Positions 23,701 through 35,500 of a DNA stretch of 64,000 bases are shown piece after piece; the stretch's first letter is position 1, and each line of letters starts with the position of its first letter. Where the stretch lies: the NCBI GenBank assembly GCA_963662175.1, contig OY759221.1, positions 22,741,027 through 22,805,026 on the forward strand. The letters are read 5' to 3'. The position numbers and the translations under genes are program-made. Below the pieces are notes generated by a model. It had not been told where the DNA came from. It saw nothing but the letters and a program-made list of their open reading frames with translations, and ran no database searches. The stretch is from Aradus depressus. Taxonomy: Eukaryota > Arthropoda > Insecta > Hemiptera > Aradidae.

Positions 23701-26248
23701 ATATATTTTATACCCCCACAAACCCTTTCCCGTTCAAAATTTGGAAATGCCACATGGTCTACGTTTGAACCAAGCTTACAAGGATTAAAGCGGCGTTTTC
23801 CTAGCTGTTTTTTTTTTTGCGCTGCGTAGAACCGGATAAGCCTCTTGCGTCGTGCAACTGAAACGCTGCGTATTTGTGTTTTCCTCCAAACTGAAAACGC
23901 GGGCGCATAAACTATTCAGTGCTTTCTGTCTGGAAAGAGTTCTGTTCAAGCAATACGCAGCGCAAAAAAACTGCAGCTAGGAAAACGCGCCTTAAGGAAG
24001 CTATTTGTGAAATTTCATGAAAATTGATTTAGTAGTTTTTAGGTTAACTTGTTACAAACACATAGACAAGAGAAAAACTCTTATTGAAGGCAACGAATTT
24101 TCTTCTCACTTCCCTCACTTTTGATGAAGTGTGAAGATGTATGGCCACTGAGGAGAAATAAGCTTCCCAAAGTTGAAAGAATTATCCAAATAGTTTACAT
24201 AGTTTCTCAGATTACCTCAAACCTTCTCTCTTTATATAGTATAGATATATTCGTAGATTAAAGGTTCCTCAGGTGAGAAAAATAGGATTTGACTACATTC
24301 GTTAAAAATTGAGCACAACGCACAGTGACTTAAATCTCATGGAACTATGTCCATTTTATGTAATCGAACCTGACCATTTCTAGTAGAGCGAACAATGTTT
24401 TAAATCTATCTCAAAGAAGAACTTTCACCCCGCGCACATTAAAACAGTGACAAATAAGTTATTTCAAGGTTATATATTATAAAAATTACCTGCAGTCTAT
24501 TATTTTATAGGTTTCTACTTTGTGTTCCATTTCACCTTTCATCAAACTAGACAGAACGGAACCAGATATGGTGGGAAGGTCCTTGTGTTTCCCAGCAATG
24601 ACAGTCAAGCAGTGTGTAGGTGTAGGAACAGCCTGCCGTGAGTCAACTTCTACTCAATCACAAATTATATCAATTAGAGAAACAAAAAATTATCTAAATA
24701 TATAAAACACTTTTTCAGAAATCCATCAATGGATATATGTATACTTAAAAATAGTTTTATACATATATGATGTGGCGATCAAAGGACTTTCTTAGATTAA
24801 CGATATTTGTACAGATCCCTCTCCCTTCCCATTAGGTACTTGACGGACGGGCACAATACGATAAATAGATATAAAAAATATAATGAAAACGCATGTTTTT
24901 TTTAAATATTGTCTATTTCACAAAATATATATAAAATATATGGGAGTATTTTCAGTATTGCTATCAACTTCAGAAGCCATGGCTGGAGATGGTAGCAATA
25001 CGGAAGTACTTCCATATATTTTGTGAAATGGACTTACTCAATATGTGGGAGAGGAAGATATATGACCCTTCTCCAGAGGGATAGATGGAGGATACGGACC
25101 AATAGGGAGCTGAGGGACCGGTACAAGAGCCCGGAGCTGGTGGTCTTTGTGAAGCAGGGACGGCTCCGATGGCTGGGGCATTTACAGAGATTGGAACCAG
25201 ACAGATTGCCGAGGAGGATACTGGAGGGACACCCGGGAGAACAAAGAAGAAGAGGTAAACTCCGCTTACGTTGGCAGGAGGACAACCTCAGAACGATGGG
25301 TGTGAGAAGATGGAGACGGGAGGCCGAGGATAGAGAAGAATGGCGGAAGATCGTTGCGGAGGCCCAGGTTCTACAAGGACCATAGCGCCAGGGAAAGTAA
25401 AGTAAGTGTGAAATAGACAATATTTAAAAAAACATACGTTTCCTTTATTTTTTAAAGGTAATTCATTTACGATTCTAATGCATCTCTTTAAAATGTGAAA
25501 ATGTTATATTTATTGTATTGTCCCGACATGTGGGAAGCAGTCATTGAAGAATATTAATTGTCAAGTACGTAATAAGGAAAACAATTATCAATATATTACA
25601 ATGAAGATAAATTATTGTTATTGACAAGAAATATTTTTTGATGTTAAGCCGTTCACTATTCTGACTAGTTGATGTCAACTTGTTGTTAGTTGACGAGACA
25701 TTTTTATCAATAGTTGTGGTCTATGCTTACATTTACACGACAACGTCCCCCTAACTTACACCATAAGATTCCACTGATAAAAATTAGCGTTACCAAACTC
25801 ACATTTCCAAGAACTTTTTAACCTAAACATTTTTGCGCAGAGTTAACTGAAACACCGTTCTAGAAATAAAAATACTATAATAGTTATTGGTAGTGGGGGG
25901 AGACTTACGGTACTGACGGGGGTTTCTCCTGATAAGTTCCGAGTCAGAGAAGGAGTGACGAAATCGTATCTTCTTCCTCTTTCGTTCTCCAGTTCCCAGC
26001 GGAGTGTCCCTCTGTTCTGTGGACATCTCACTCGGCGGGGGACTGCGTTCATCCTGCAGTTCGGGGGATCTCAGCCTTTTTCGGGTGATGGTCACCTGAC
26101 TCTCTGATTCCCCCCAAGGAGAGCTTCCTCCCTCTTCTGATCCAATTTCTCCTTTGTCTGTTTCAACCTCTTTGGACGATTCATTGTTTGTACTAATAAG
26201 TCTGTAGAATGAAATAAGAACATTTACTCCTTCGGATGACCAGGGCAT
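20790..26248 (-). CDS. Cdc25-like dual-specificity phosphatase (paralog 2)
   Basis: Coding exons on the minus strand: 26248-25909, 24649-24490, 23311-23141 and 21069-20790, all with GT/AG borders, giving 316 aa from the ATG at 26248 (in-frame stop 9 nt upstream). Alternatively an acceptor at 26202-26203 begins the exon at 26201, joining unseen 5' exons. Residues 15-110 are Ser/Glu/Arg-rich with SPEL, SPPPSE and [11 protein letters not shown], like a short Cdc25 regulatory region. The catalytic domain follows: [16 protein letters not shown] (163-167), FPYEYSGGH, loop CEISLGR (Cys214 to Arg220), [19 protein letters not shown]. Intron positions and phases (1, 2, 2) equal those of the plus-strand paralog at 335-3932. 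Tyr213 replaces the usual His before the catalytic Cys, and the usual Ser-Glu before Arg220 is Leu-Gly. The family's substrates are cyclin-dependent kinases; whether this copy is active is open. Confidence 0.85.
21150..21260 (-). repeat. Dispersed repeat family R (3' fragment)
   Basis: Reads 'gtcggtgaatccactgcaat', 'gtacttccccagc', 'aactaatcaa' on the plus strand, i.e. the family's 3' end reversed. It lies in an intron of Cdc25-2. Confidence 0.5.
21463..21654 (-). pseudogene. Helitron (Pif1-like) helicase C-terminal relic
   Basis: The frame reads [19 protein letters not shown], then CFSHSLLYV. This matches the last helicase motifs of Helitron-encoded Pif1-like helicases (INKSQGQT...FSHGQLYVA). 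Only about 60 codons remain. Located in an intron of Cdc25-2 and possibly the trace of an autonomous Helitron. Confidence 0.7.
21981..22191. repeat. Foldback element (attgtctattccac family)
   Basis: A near-perfect 211-bp palindrome centred near 22089. Arms contain 'attgtctattccac' and, on the minus strand of the left arm, a CTGACGA...CCGAAACCGGT hammerhead-like motif. It lies in an intron of Cdc25-2. Confidence 0.8.
22385..22565. repeat. Foldback fragments with hammerhead-like motifs
   Basis: 22385-22455 is a half-element ending 'ttttgtgaaatagacaatat', with 'ataccgaaagtactc'. 22525-22562 read on the minus strand has CTGAAGA...CCGAAAGCTT. These are fragments of two related foldback families. 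Confidence 0.5.
23525..23547. repeat. (TA)n microsatellite
   Basis: About eleven TA dinucleotides in an intron region of Cdc25-2. Confidence 0.8.
23789..23991. mobile_element. MITE with TTAA-type flanks
   Basis: The inverted ends 'gcggcgttttcctagctg' and 'cagctaggaaaacgcgcc' are followed inward by 'ttttgcgctgcgta' and its complement. TTAA (23785-23788 and 23992-23995) flanks both sides, compatible with piggyBac (TTAA) or Harbinger (TAA). No coding content; about 200 bp. Confidence 0.7.
24905..25428. repeat. Foldback element split by a LINE insertion
   Basis: 24905-25033 is a foldback element with 'attgtctatttcac' arms and a degenerate CTGGAGA...GGAAGTACTT core. Its right terminus resumes at about 25408 after a LINE copy. 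'gtgaaatggac' before and 'gtgaaatagac' after look like the LINE's target duplication. Confidence 0.65.
25036..25405 (+). pseudogene. 5'-truncated LINE, pol C-terminal end
   Basis: An open frame of about 115 codons reads [63 protein letters not shown] and ends VLQGP-stop. This is the hallmark C-terminus of endonuclease/RT non-LTR elements. The tail is a short 'aaagtaaagtaagt' repeat and not poly-A. The clade is not assigned. It is well preserved, so probably recent. Confidence 0.75.
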
Positions 26249-27284
26249 GAGACACTAACTAACTGTATTTGCTAGGTGGTAAAACCCCCAAAAAATAAAT
26301 AGGAGATATATAGCTACTGAAAATATATTTGAAAAAAAGTGTAAATCATAAAGGAATTAATTTCTTTAATGCCCTTTTCGCCTTCTTGAAGGCAATAGAA
26401 ACAATAATAAAATTTAAACTTCAATTAAAAATATTTATGTTAGGGGAAAAACTCTATTCGAAAAACAAAAAAATTCTCGATTGTTCAAGAATAATAAAAT
26501 AACCATAATAAATATAGTATTTCATATTCAAAAACATTATTTGATAGCTTTCCTTTTATTTTTTGGCAGAGTTCCTCCATAATATCCATCTTTAAGGGTC
26601 TGTCGAAACTACGTTTTAATAATTATTTTTTATTATTTACATACTAATTTATTGCACTTGTTTTCTCTTTTTTGTATTTTTATCAGCATTTTATTTATTT
26701 ATTTATATAAATAGAATTTAAAGAAAGAATGAAGACTTAATAAAATAGTGAACTCTGCATATTAATTCGTCTGATCCTATGAAATCTAGTTTTATGGAAA
26801 CCTTGCACAATGTAAAATATAATAAAACCCAAGGCCAAAATACATAATTTCAAGATTAAACCATCAAGGAAATTCAAAGTAAATATATTAATTTAAGAAA
26901 ACAATACCTTATACTTGTTGGGGTATTCATAGAAGTAAAATCAATTATAATGAATAAGTGAAATGCAGAAATTAAAAACTGCATATAAAATGATGCAATG
27001 ACAGAACACACTAACGGAATTGGTGGCTAACTGTTATTAACGGACCTGGTACCTCATCCAGGTACCTGAGTCAACTGGTACACTGACGAGTCCTTACCTG
27101 AACTTAAAAACTCATTTTTAACGAGCAAACAGCAGGGAAAAGGGGTAATATATTCTTTTTTTTCAAAAATATGGCATGCAGCTCTGTCGGAGCGTATTCT
27201 GTTGCATGAAAACTGAACTAGAACTTCTTGGTTTTAGTTCACTTCCTGATTGTTTTTTATCAACAACTTGGACCACGTTCCTCC
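26249..27284. other. AT-rich stretch upstream of Cdc25-2
   Basis: Possible promoter or 5' intron of Cdc25-2. No exon, repeat or known element could be recognised. Confidence 0.35.
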
Positions 27285-27860
27285 ATTCTTCCTATAAGTA
27301 TAGGGGAAGTTATGTAATCGGTCAAAAATTATATTCGGAGTTATCAACGGAATTTCAAGCTTTCCGACCTCCTGATTCCGAAAATTGAAAAAAAGTCTGA
27401 CTGTGAGCACGATAACTCTCGATAGAATGAATGTATCCACACGAAATTTTATATATGTATCTAGAATCCTCTAAGGACGACACCTTACGACTGTCGGCCA
27501 AATGGGCCAAAGAAAAAGGAGGGCTTAGGGGGAAGGCTTAATATAAAAACTCTAATAACTTCTGTTGTAATGAAAGCATTGACATTAAATTTCATACATG
27601 TATCCAGAACACTCTAAAGACGACACCTATCAATTTTCAGAGGAATCAGCCGAAGGAAAGGATGAACTTAAATACCCTAATAACTGCCGATGTAATGAAT
27701 GTATCGACAAGAATTATTATGAAGATTCAAAAGCTACTACTTATGTCAAATATTGAGTTTTAGTCTTATTTTTTATTTTTTTGACTTTAGAGGGAGAGTG
27801 AAAACGTAATTGATTTTTGCTGGGGAAGTACAAAGCCGGTGATTTAGCGACTTTCTTTTT
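27285..27860 (+). repeat. Dispersed repeat family R (nearly full copy)
   Basis: Starts 'cttcctataagtatagggga', continues with 'ggtcaaaaattatattcgg', 'gataactctcgatagaatga', 'cacgaaattttatat', 'gtaatgaatgtatcgac', and ends 'ctggggaagtacaaagccgg'. No gene inside. Confidence 0.65.
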
Positions 27861-28496
27861 CTGATATGAACACTTGTCAACAGGAGAGTTGGGGAAGGAC
27901 GACCCTGCATATAACCTACTCACAACACAAAAATTTGAATGGCTTGGAAAAAAAAAAAAAAACTTACCCACTATGTTTATTTTTTAGAAAATGGTCAATT
28001 AAAAACATCAGCAATAATACTAATGTTATAACTCAGAATTTCTATAAATGAAATGAATAACCATTATTCTTTCAAAATATGCTCGCCATCAACACTGTGT
28101 CCAGACTTTCTGTAAACAAGTTAACACAAGTGCACATTAGACAAAAGGTTCGGACAACCTACCTTTCAAACATAATTACTTTGCGGATAATCCCTTAGTA
28201 CCTTTTGACATGTAATTCATATCTATTTTAGGACATTTTTCCATTAATATCTTGGAACTATTTCGGAAAAGGGGACTCATAATAGTGTTGCTTAATCGGT
28301 GATACTTTACTCAAGACAAAACTGTTCATATGAACGGTATGATAACATAATAATAATTGAAAACATGAATAAATTACTAAATACTCTAATTATTTGGGGG
28401 ACAAAATTGCGAGCCATAAGACATATAATAAGAATATACTATTCAAATCAACAATTCGTATCAATATATACGATTTTTAGAGACCTTCTTAATTTC

Positions 28497-29526
28497 ATTT
28501 AATGTAGGTATTTTAATAATTCCAAGTTTTGGCCCTTTATGGTCTCATTCTATTTAATTTATTTTCTCTTCATTTAGAAATACAATATTTCATCCATCAG
28601 GACATTTCCAAGTACAAACTGAAAAATATTACATAGATATGAACGTCTAAAAATTAACAATGTTAGTTAATATCAAAATCTAAATCTTGTTTCTCTTACT
28701 TACATTATAATAATCTTCATTTCTTGTTATGCTATGAAACCTTATTTTTTATAATATAGCGAGTCCAAATCTAATATATCTTTCCAACATCTTAATTATG
28801 CTTCTGTAAAAAAAGTATTTCCAAAATATCTCACTGTATATGTTTAATATTACTTATAATTATTGAGAATATTAGAAATCATTGTAAAAATGTAAAAAAA
28901 AAGGGTATGTTTACAATGATTTCTAATATTTTCAATAATTATAAGTAATATTAAACATATACAGTGGGGGGCCATGGTGGCCGTGCGGTCTAGAGCGTAG
29001 GGCTTTGGTCGCATGGTCTCACCATGGTTTGCGGGTTCGAATCCCGTCCGGGAGTGAGTTTTATTTCGTAGATAGAACTCCCTCCCGGGGCCATGGATGT
29101 CGTAAATAACTATATATAACACATTGACATAGCTAATATGCACCGATCCATAAAGCCAAAAAAAAAATAAAAAAACAAACATTAAGTATACAGTGAGATA
29201 TTTTGGAAATACTTTTTTTACATAAGCATAATTAAGATGTTGGAAAGATATATTAGATTTGGACACGCTATATTATAAAAAATAATGTTTCATAGCATAA
29301 CAAGAAATGAAGATTATAATAATGTAAGTAAGAGAAACAAGATTTAGATTTTGATATTAACTAACAATGTTAATTTTTAGACGTTCATATCTATGTAATA
29401 TTTTTCAGTTTGTACTTGGAAATGTCCTGATGGATGAAATATTGTATTTCTAAATGAAGAGAAAATAAATTAAATAGAAGACCATAAAGGGCCAAAAACT
29501 TGGAATTATTAAAATACCTACATTAA
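28497..29526. repeat. About 1-kb palindrome interrupted by a SINE
   Basis: The left arm 28497-28850 matches the reverse complement of 29187-29526 over roughly 340 bp with few differences. An inner hairpin (28836-28893 against 28911-28967) lies at the centre, and a SINE occupies 28966-29180. No transposase. It may be a large foldback element or an inverted duplication. Confidence 0.8.
28966..29180 (+). mobile_element. SINE-B (tRNA-derived), copy 1
   Basis: Pol III promoter boxes: 'tggccgtgcggtctagagcg' (box A, Leu/Ser tRNA-like) and 'ggttcgaatcccgtcc' (box B). The body is 'gtgagttttatttcgtagat' and 'ccatggatgtcgtaaataac', with an A-rich tail. The duplicated target is 'attaaacatatacagtg' before and 'attaagtatacagtg' after. 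The ORFs across it are not genes. Confidence 0.85.
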
Positions 29527-30789
29527 ATAAAATACTATTTAAAATTTTCATCCGCGGCTTACTTTAGTTGGCGAATCTGTTTGAGTTGTAGTTATTCAAA
29601 ATGTGTCGGCATCTCTAGTAACGCCAGTTAAGTTATAAGGTTGTACTGCTTCACTAAAAGGATTGACGGGAGTATACTAAAGTCACAACTCCATTAAAAT
29701 TATTGATCTTTAAGGTCTAATTAAGCTTTTTCTAAGATTAATTTTACTTATTTGTGAATAAGGATTGTCAAAGAACATATGTGAGATTAAAAAAGGTTGA
29801 AAATTATGATGAAAACAGTAAGAAAATAAGTGGATGGTATTCAGGGAAAGTAGCTATTAAAAAGGGTCACTTCTCTATATATCAATTTTTTAATTAAAAA
29901 TGCCAAATTTTTTCCTTTTGATAAATATATATTATAACTGTTTTTAGTGGGTCCCCTGTTCCGAAATAGCTCCAATAGTGTTAGCTTAATCGTCCAAGGG
30001 CGTGCGTAAACCTGTCCTCATGTTACCGGCACTTGTGTTCTCCAACATAACTGACAACGTTCTCAGGAAAAAATCCAATTGCACAAGAAAATGGAATTTT
30101 AATGCAAGTCGAAGACATGTTTGAGATGCACTTATGAAGATTTCGGGTTTGACGTAAATACAACCATCTTAACATTTGTAATGAAATAACAACTCCTTAT
30201 GCATGAGAAAAACAGGAAAGTTATAAATTATAGCACGGGTTCTGGTAGAAAACCAGCAGTAAAAATCAGATCAAAGATAATCACTCAATAAATTATCCAA
30301 AAATATAAATAAAAAACTGATATCAGGAAATCGAAGACAATGCGAAAGCTGAAAAGAATAACTATGTCCTTTTTGCACTATAATGTAAAATAAGACACCT
30401 AACTATAGACATAAATCATACTCACCCTGCAAACTTGCAATAAAACACTACTTGAACGACTACTGAAAATAACGACCAGAAAATAAAGACCTAACTGATA
30501 AAGACAAATCATGGCGGGAGAAGAGGCACAGTATTCGATGTCTACGTGAATCGATTCCTAATAATTTAGTTATAATAAATCAATTTTTTTGATTTGATAT
30601 TTATCAACTATTTAATTTTAAATTGTTGTAAACTATTATCTCGATTAGGAAAACATACATTTTTATTTAGATCAGTTCTTATGAAAAAAATAAAACTAGT
30701 TTATCCAGACAGATGTTAATTGTAGTGCTTTTAAAGTTTGTGCTTAAGTATTGTTTATGTCCTATTCGATTATTAAAGTATTTTCTATT
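29527..30789. other. Unassigned AT-rich stretch
   Basis: No repeat or gene recognised. A GTGAGT donor-like site on the minus strand near 30430 follows a short open segment, but nothing links it to a gene. Confidence 0.35.
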
Positions 30790-30801
30790 TCTCCAGGTAG
30801 C

Positions 30802-31130
30802 TAGGTTAGGTTTTAGGTTTTATGACTCATGCCCGGGCTTTAACTACGAGGTCATATCGCCTACTACCAGAGCCCTCTTTCGTCACTCTGGTGGACATGA
30901 GCCCGACTCTACTGTGGGAGTCCTAAATTTTGCCTACCCTAAATTTTTTATTCATCTAGGGTAGGGGTCTTTAACGAGTACCTGACATCGTACAGGCTCG
31001 GGACCATCGCTTAACGTCCCATCCGAAGGACGGCGTGCTTAAGTTTATTCTACCTCCCAGATAAAATAAACTAAGGGCCTCGGTCGGGCTACGAACCCAC
31101 AACCTTGAGCTCAGAAGTCAAGCACGCATA
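30802..31130 (-). mobile_element. SINE-A (tRNA-derived), copy 1
   Basis: Family consensus in element orientation: 'gccggtagctcagtggtatg' (box A), 'gtgggttcgaaacccgaccg' (box B), 'cttcggatgggacgttaagc', 'gagtgacgaaagagcgctct', 'aaagcccgggcatgagtcat'. This copy lacks about 25 bp at its 5' end and is bounded by a 12-bp target duplication, tctccaggtagc (30790-30801 and 31131-31142). Confidence 0.85.
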
Positions 31131-31350
31131 TCTCCAGGTAGCAATAACTGTTAAAATTTTCGATACATTGATTTTAATGATGTGCGGTAAAATACTATTT
31201 AATAAGCATATAAGTCCAATTTCATTTTGCTTCGATATAAATTACATGGAATCTAAATCCATTTAATTATATGCTTTTATGGAGTTTTTAAAAATATTCA
31301 AAGATGAACATCCCCAAAATGCTCGCAATTATATTTATTTATATCTTTAT

Positions 31351-31625
31351 AGTTAGTCTTTAGTTATTGTGACTCTTGTCCGGGCTTCTAACTTCGAGGT
31401 GCTATCGCCTAGTACCACATCGCTCTAGTGAACATGAACCCGAATCTACAATGGGAGTCCTAAATTTTGCCTACCCTACATTTTTATACATCTAGGGGGG
31501 GAGGGGGGTGTGTCTTTAACGATTTGTTGTTTTTTCACCTCCCAGACAAAAAACGTAAGGGACTCAGGCGGGATTCGAACCCGCAATCAGTTCAGTAAGC
31601 ATCTACCACAGCTACCGGTGCCCTC
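31351..31625 (-). mobile_element. SINE-A, copy 2
   Basis: Full-length but diverged: 3' end 'gactcttgtccgggct', box B complement 'gggattcgaacccgc', box A complement 'ccacagctaccggtgccc'. Lies head-to-head with copy 3. Confidence 0.8.
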
Positions 31626-31648
31626 TTTTTTTTTATATTACAACCGAG

Positions 31649-31840
31649 TGGGCCGGTAGCTCAGTTGTGGCATGCTTGCTTATTGAACTCAAGATCGCGG
31701 GTTCAAAACCCGGCCGAGGTCTTTAGGTTTTTTTAGCTCGGAGGTGGATAAAAAAACTTTGAGTACGCCGTCATTCGGGTGGGACGTTAAGCGATGGTCG
31801 CAAGCCTGTGCGTGAAGCCCAGCATGAGAGACAATAAATA
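31649..31840 (+). mobile_element. SINE-A, copy 3 (internally deleted)
   Basis: Box A (ggccggtagctcagttgtgg) and box B (gcgggttcaaaacccggcc) are followed by 'gggtgggacgttaagcgatg'. It then jumps to the 3' end (gaagcccagcatgag). It forms an inverted pair with copy 2, with their 5' ends about 25 bp apart. Confidence 0.75.
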
Positions 31841-31869
31841 GCTTACCATATATTTGTAACCTCACACAC

Positions 31870-32340
31870 GTGGACTGATATGGCGCTCTGGCAATTTCAT
31901 AATTATTACAAAAACAAATAAGAAGTTATGATTCTGAAATTGCTTGTCAGTTCTTAATCCTAAATAAAAAGAGCTTGCGAGTTCATGATCCTAAAAAATG
32001 TGATGAAAAAGTTTGGGGATGCTAGTAACTAGATTCTAGTTGTTCGTAAAATAACTAGATGAGACAAAGGTCCATTAAAAAATGCTTTGGCCACACAACA
32101 AAATTTATAATTTTTTTTGTTTTTATATTTAAATACACAATAGTGATAGAGACATCTATTTAACTGTACGAGACAAATCCAAAATACATTTTAAAGAAAT
32201 TATTGGCCAAATTTGCAATTAATTGACTAGAAAATTTATATTAATATCACAAAATCATATTTTAAAAATTAAAACAATTTTTAAAATGTTAACTGTAAAG
32301 AAAATATCTGTTTATTATATTGTTTTACAAATATATTTTC
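31870..32340. other. AT-rich stretch beyond the NPF gene
   Basis: Very AT-rich, with homopolymer runs. The short plus-strand ORF at 32223-32447 reflects base composition only. Confidence 0.4.
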
Positions 32341-32346
32341 TTTATT
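32341..32346 (-). terminator. Candidate poly(A) signal of the NPF gene
   Basis: AATAAA on the minus strand about 220 nt after the NPF stop codon; another lies at 32316-32311. Either could serve. Confidence 0.4.
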
Positions 32347-32568
32347 TATATATTATTATTTTTTTTATAATAAAGAAAATAATACATACTAGTTTAAATA
32401 AAAAAATTGTTATACATTATAACTATTATTTACACAGAAACGTTTAAACATATATATTCGTAAATTTGACATTTTAAAAAGAGTATGTATGTATACTTAT
32501 ATTCGATACAATTATTAGCTGTTGATAAATAGAAAATAACGTATCACACAGTTAACTAGATGTTGATC

Positions 32569-35500
32569 TCATTCAGCGAGAGGTTGGTAAAGCAGATCGT
32601 ATATATCTGTCGGGACGTCCTGGATGGGGTACCTGTAGTTGAGACCTTCCACAGCCAGATGGAGTCGGGGGCTGTTGTGCATGCTTGTCCGTTTACCAAA
32701 TCTGAAAAATATCAAACATACATATATAGATACATATATTTATTATAAAAATATAGTTAGTTATTAAGACATGCCCGGGCTTTAGCTATATATATATCGC
32801 ATATTACCAGAGCGCTTCTTTCTCACTCTGGTGGACATGAGCCTGACTCTACTGTGGGAGTCCTAAATTTTACTTAACCTAAATTTATATTCACCTAGGG
32901 CAGGGGTCTTTAACAAGTATCTCACATTGTACAGGCTTGGGACCATCGCGTAACGGCCCATCCGAAGGATGGCGAGCAAAAAAAAATGTACATATTATGT
33001 ACAGAAAAAGAAATAACACTACATCATTAGACTAGATTTATTTTTTATGCTTAAGAGGTAGGTACTTAAAAAGAATAAATATATAATAATAAATAAACAC
33101 GTTTTTGAGAAAGAGAAAAATAAAGCAACTTGTGATCTAATTAAGTAAAAATAAACAAAAACAATTATAAATAAATAAAATAAATCCCTGAAATTTTCAA
33201 TGAAATTTAAATTAAAGTACGTCAGTTGTCTATAATGGTTTCCGATTCTCCCTCCCCTTTCAAAACTGTTACGCATTCATTGTAGTTTAGAATTTTCTTT
33301 TTTTGAAGAATTTAATACGGAATTACTAGAGAATAGGGCATTCATCCAAAAAGTGGATCATGTTTTCGTTTATATCAAGGTTAAATCTGTTCAAGGGTTC
33401 CCTGAAATGTTTAAGTACTGCCTGTTCGCGATTGGAAGGCGCGTCTCGTCATCCCCATCCTACCAAAGTACCATAAGTGAATATATGCATAAGTAACTTT
33501 TAATATAGTATTTTTCAGTGTCATCCAACTTATGAATTATTTATTCATATTTTTACCATGACTAAAACTATAAAACAAGATACAAGACAGCATATAAAAT
33601 ATAAAACAGCAGAAAGATATGGAATATAATGTAATAGCCTGCATATGTTAAGTGTGATACTGAAGGGGTTAAGGGTAGCCAGATATGTGCATGTAAATAT
33701 TGTATTTAAGAGATTTATTTAAATAAAAAAACGTTGGCATTCCATTGTGGGTTTTGTTTTTCAATAGAAATAAATTGAGACAAATTTTTACAAACAACGT
33801 TCTCTCAGTCACAACACTTGTACACCAGTTTACATTTAGGCTAAAGGAGACGATAGTCAGATAAGTGCCATAAACTTAGTATCCGTTTTCTGACTACGCA
33901 GATATTTTGTTTTTAATTCTGAAAAATGGATCAAAAATCAATTTTTGGAATGTGGGAAGTCATTAACATTGTTATGAACATTTTTTTAATGTGGCTAGAT
34001 GACATCTTGTACGTCCACCTGTGTTTAATAGAATCGTCGGCATCATTTACAGACGATTGAACAATGGGAACGGTTGAATTCCTGGAAACGGCCTCTACCT
34101 GGTCAGAGTTTGGCTAATCTACCAATTCCTGTACTCGACACAGTCCCATATATAGGACTTCATTTAGACGGACGTTTAACTTGGAGACTGAAACGAATTA
34201 ACCTCAAACGACGGTTTGATCAACTGAAATCAGTCATCGGACGATCGATAATATCAGTTGAGAACAGAATTTACGATCAGGCAAACAAACAAACATACAT
34301 CTTCAGTCACTGCAGTCCTTTATACTACGCCAAATTACAGAAGCGCCATTTTATGTTTCCAATCACACTACCCTGTTATCAGGACGCGCTATGAAAATAT
34401 TCATGACAATCTTCATCATAACGCCAATCCAGTTATTTAACAATTATCCACTAGCACTCTCCTCACAAATACACCCCGACGCCTTATGCGGTAATGGCAG
34501 GGGGACCTGCTCCAGGACTCTCCTCTCGACACAAAACTGACGAGATCATATCTCCTCCACGGTTCTGACATAACTTCTATCAAATATTACATTGTAATAT
34601 AAATAAAATCCCAGAAAAAAATATTACGTATTTAGTAAAATTGTTTTCAAAAAAAACATTTTGAACAATTCATCCTTTGACTTAGAATGGTGGATAGGTT
34701 AACAGTTAACCCTTATGTGGTCACCGTCTCCTTGAACTGATTAGTAGTTGTTATGGTTATTTCAGTTTGCAGACAACCGTAGAATCCTTCCAACTTGCGG
34801 TAGTAAACAGGTACCTATCCCTACTTTCCTACCTACTAAAAAAATACCTATGTTCATCTTGCGTACAACTTTTAATTTTTATATAAACATGATAATAATA
34901 ATAAAACAAAAAAATAAAAAAATAATAAAATTAGACGATTCCATGGCGTCCTCCTAAAATAGGTACTATGAAATAGGGGACGTAATCTCGAGTAATGCTA
35001 AATTATAATAGAGTTTATTATTTATTTGAAAAAAAAAAAAAAACAGTCTGATGCCTCGATTAGAAATAACATGTCCGCAAATTGAAAATCCCTATAATAG
35101 GGAGCAGGTGGTAGTGACCTTTAATTACACGCTTTCGTATATTATGTCCGCAGGTTCGACTGTCCGCAATTTGGACGACACCGTTATTATGACTCATGCC
35201 CGGGCTTTAACTACAAGATCATATCGCCTACTACCAGAGCGCTTCTGTCTCTACTGTGGGAATCCTAAATTTTTACTACCCTAAATTTTTATTCACATAG
35301 GATAGTGTCTTTAACGAGTACCTGAAATTGTACAGGTTACCTCCTAAATAAACTAAACTAAGGGGCCTCGCCCGGGTTTCGAACCCGCAACCTTTTGAGC
35401 TCAGTAAGCAAACATGCACAGCACTAAGATACCGGCGCACTCTATGAACTGATTACAATTTTTCGAATAACAGATTCCTTGACTGAAATATGAATATAAT

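Noticed and set aside
25034..25420. 128-aa minus-strand ORF
   Set aside because: Antisense of the LINE pol C-terminus on the plus strand, which is the recognisable frame.
30425..30515. Possible first exon of Cdc25-2 (short ORF followed by GTGAGT on the minus strand)
   Set aside because: Its phase does not match the acceptor at 26201, and the peptide has no Cdc25-like features.
30713..30964. ORFs inside SINE-A and SINE-B copies (also 28850-29266, 42153-42365, 52113-52388, 55578-55763)
   Set aside because: The same peptides (such as RNKTHSRTGFEPA) appear wherever a SINE copy occurs; they are translations of tRNA-derived SINEs.
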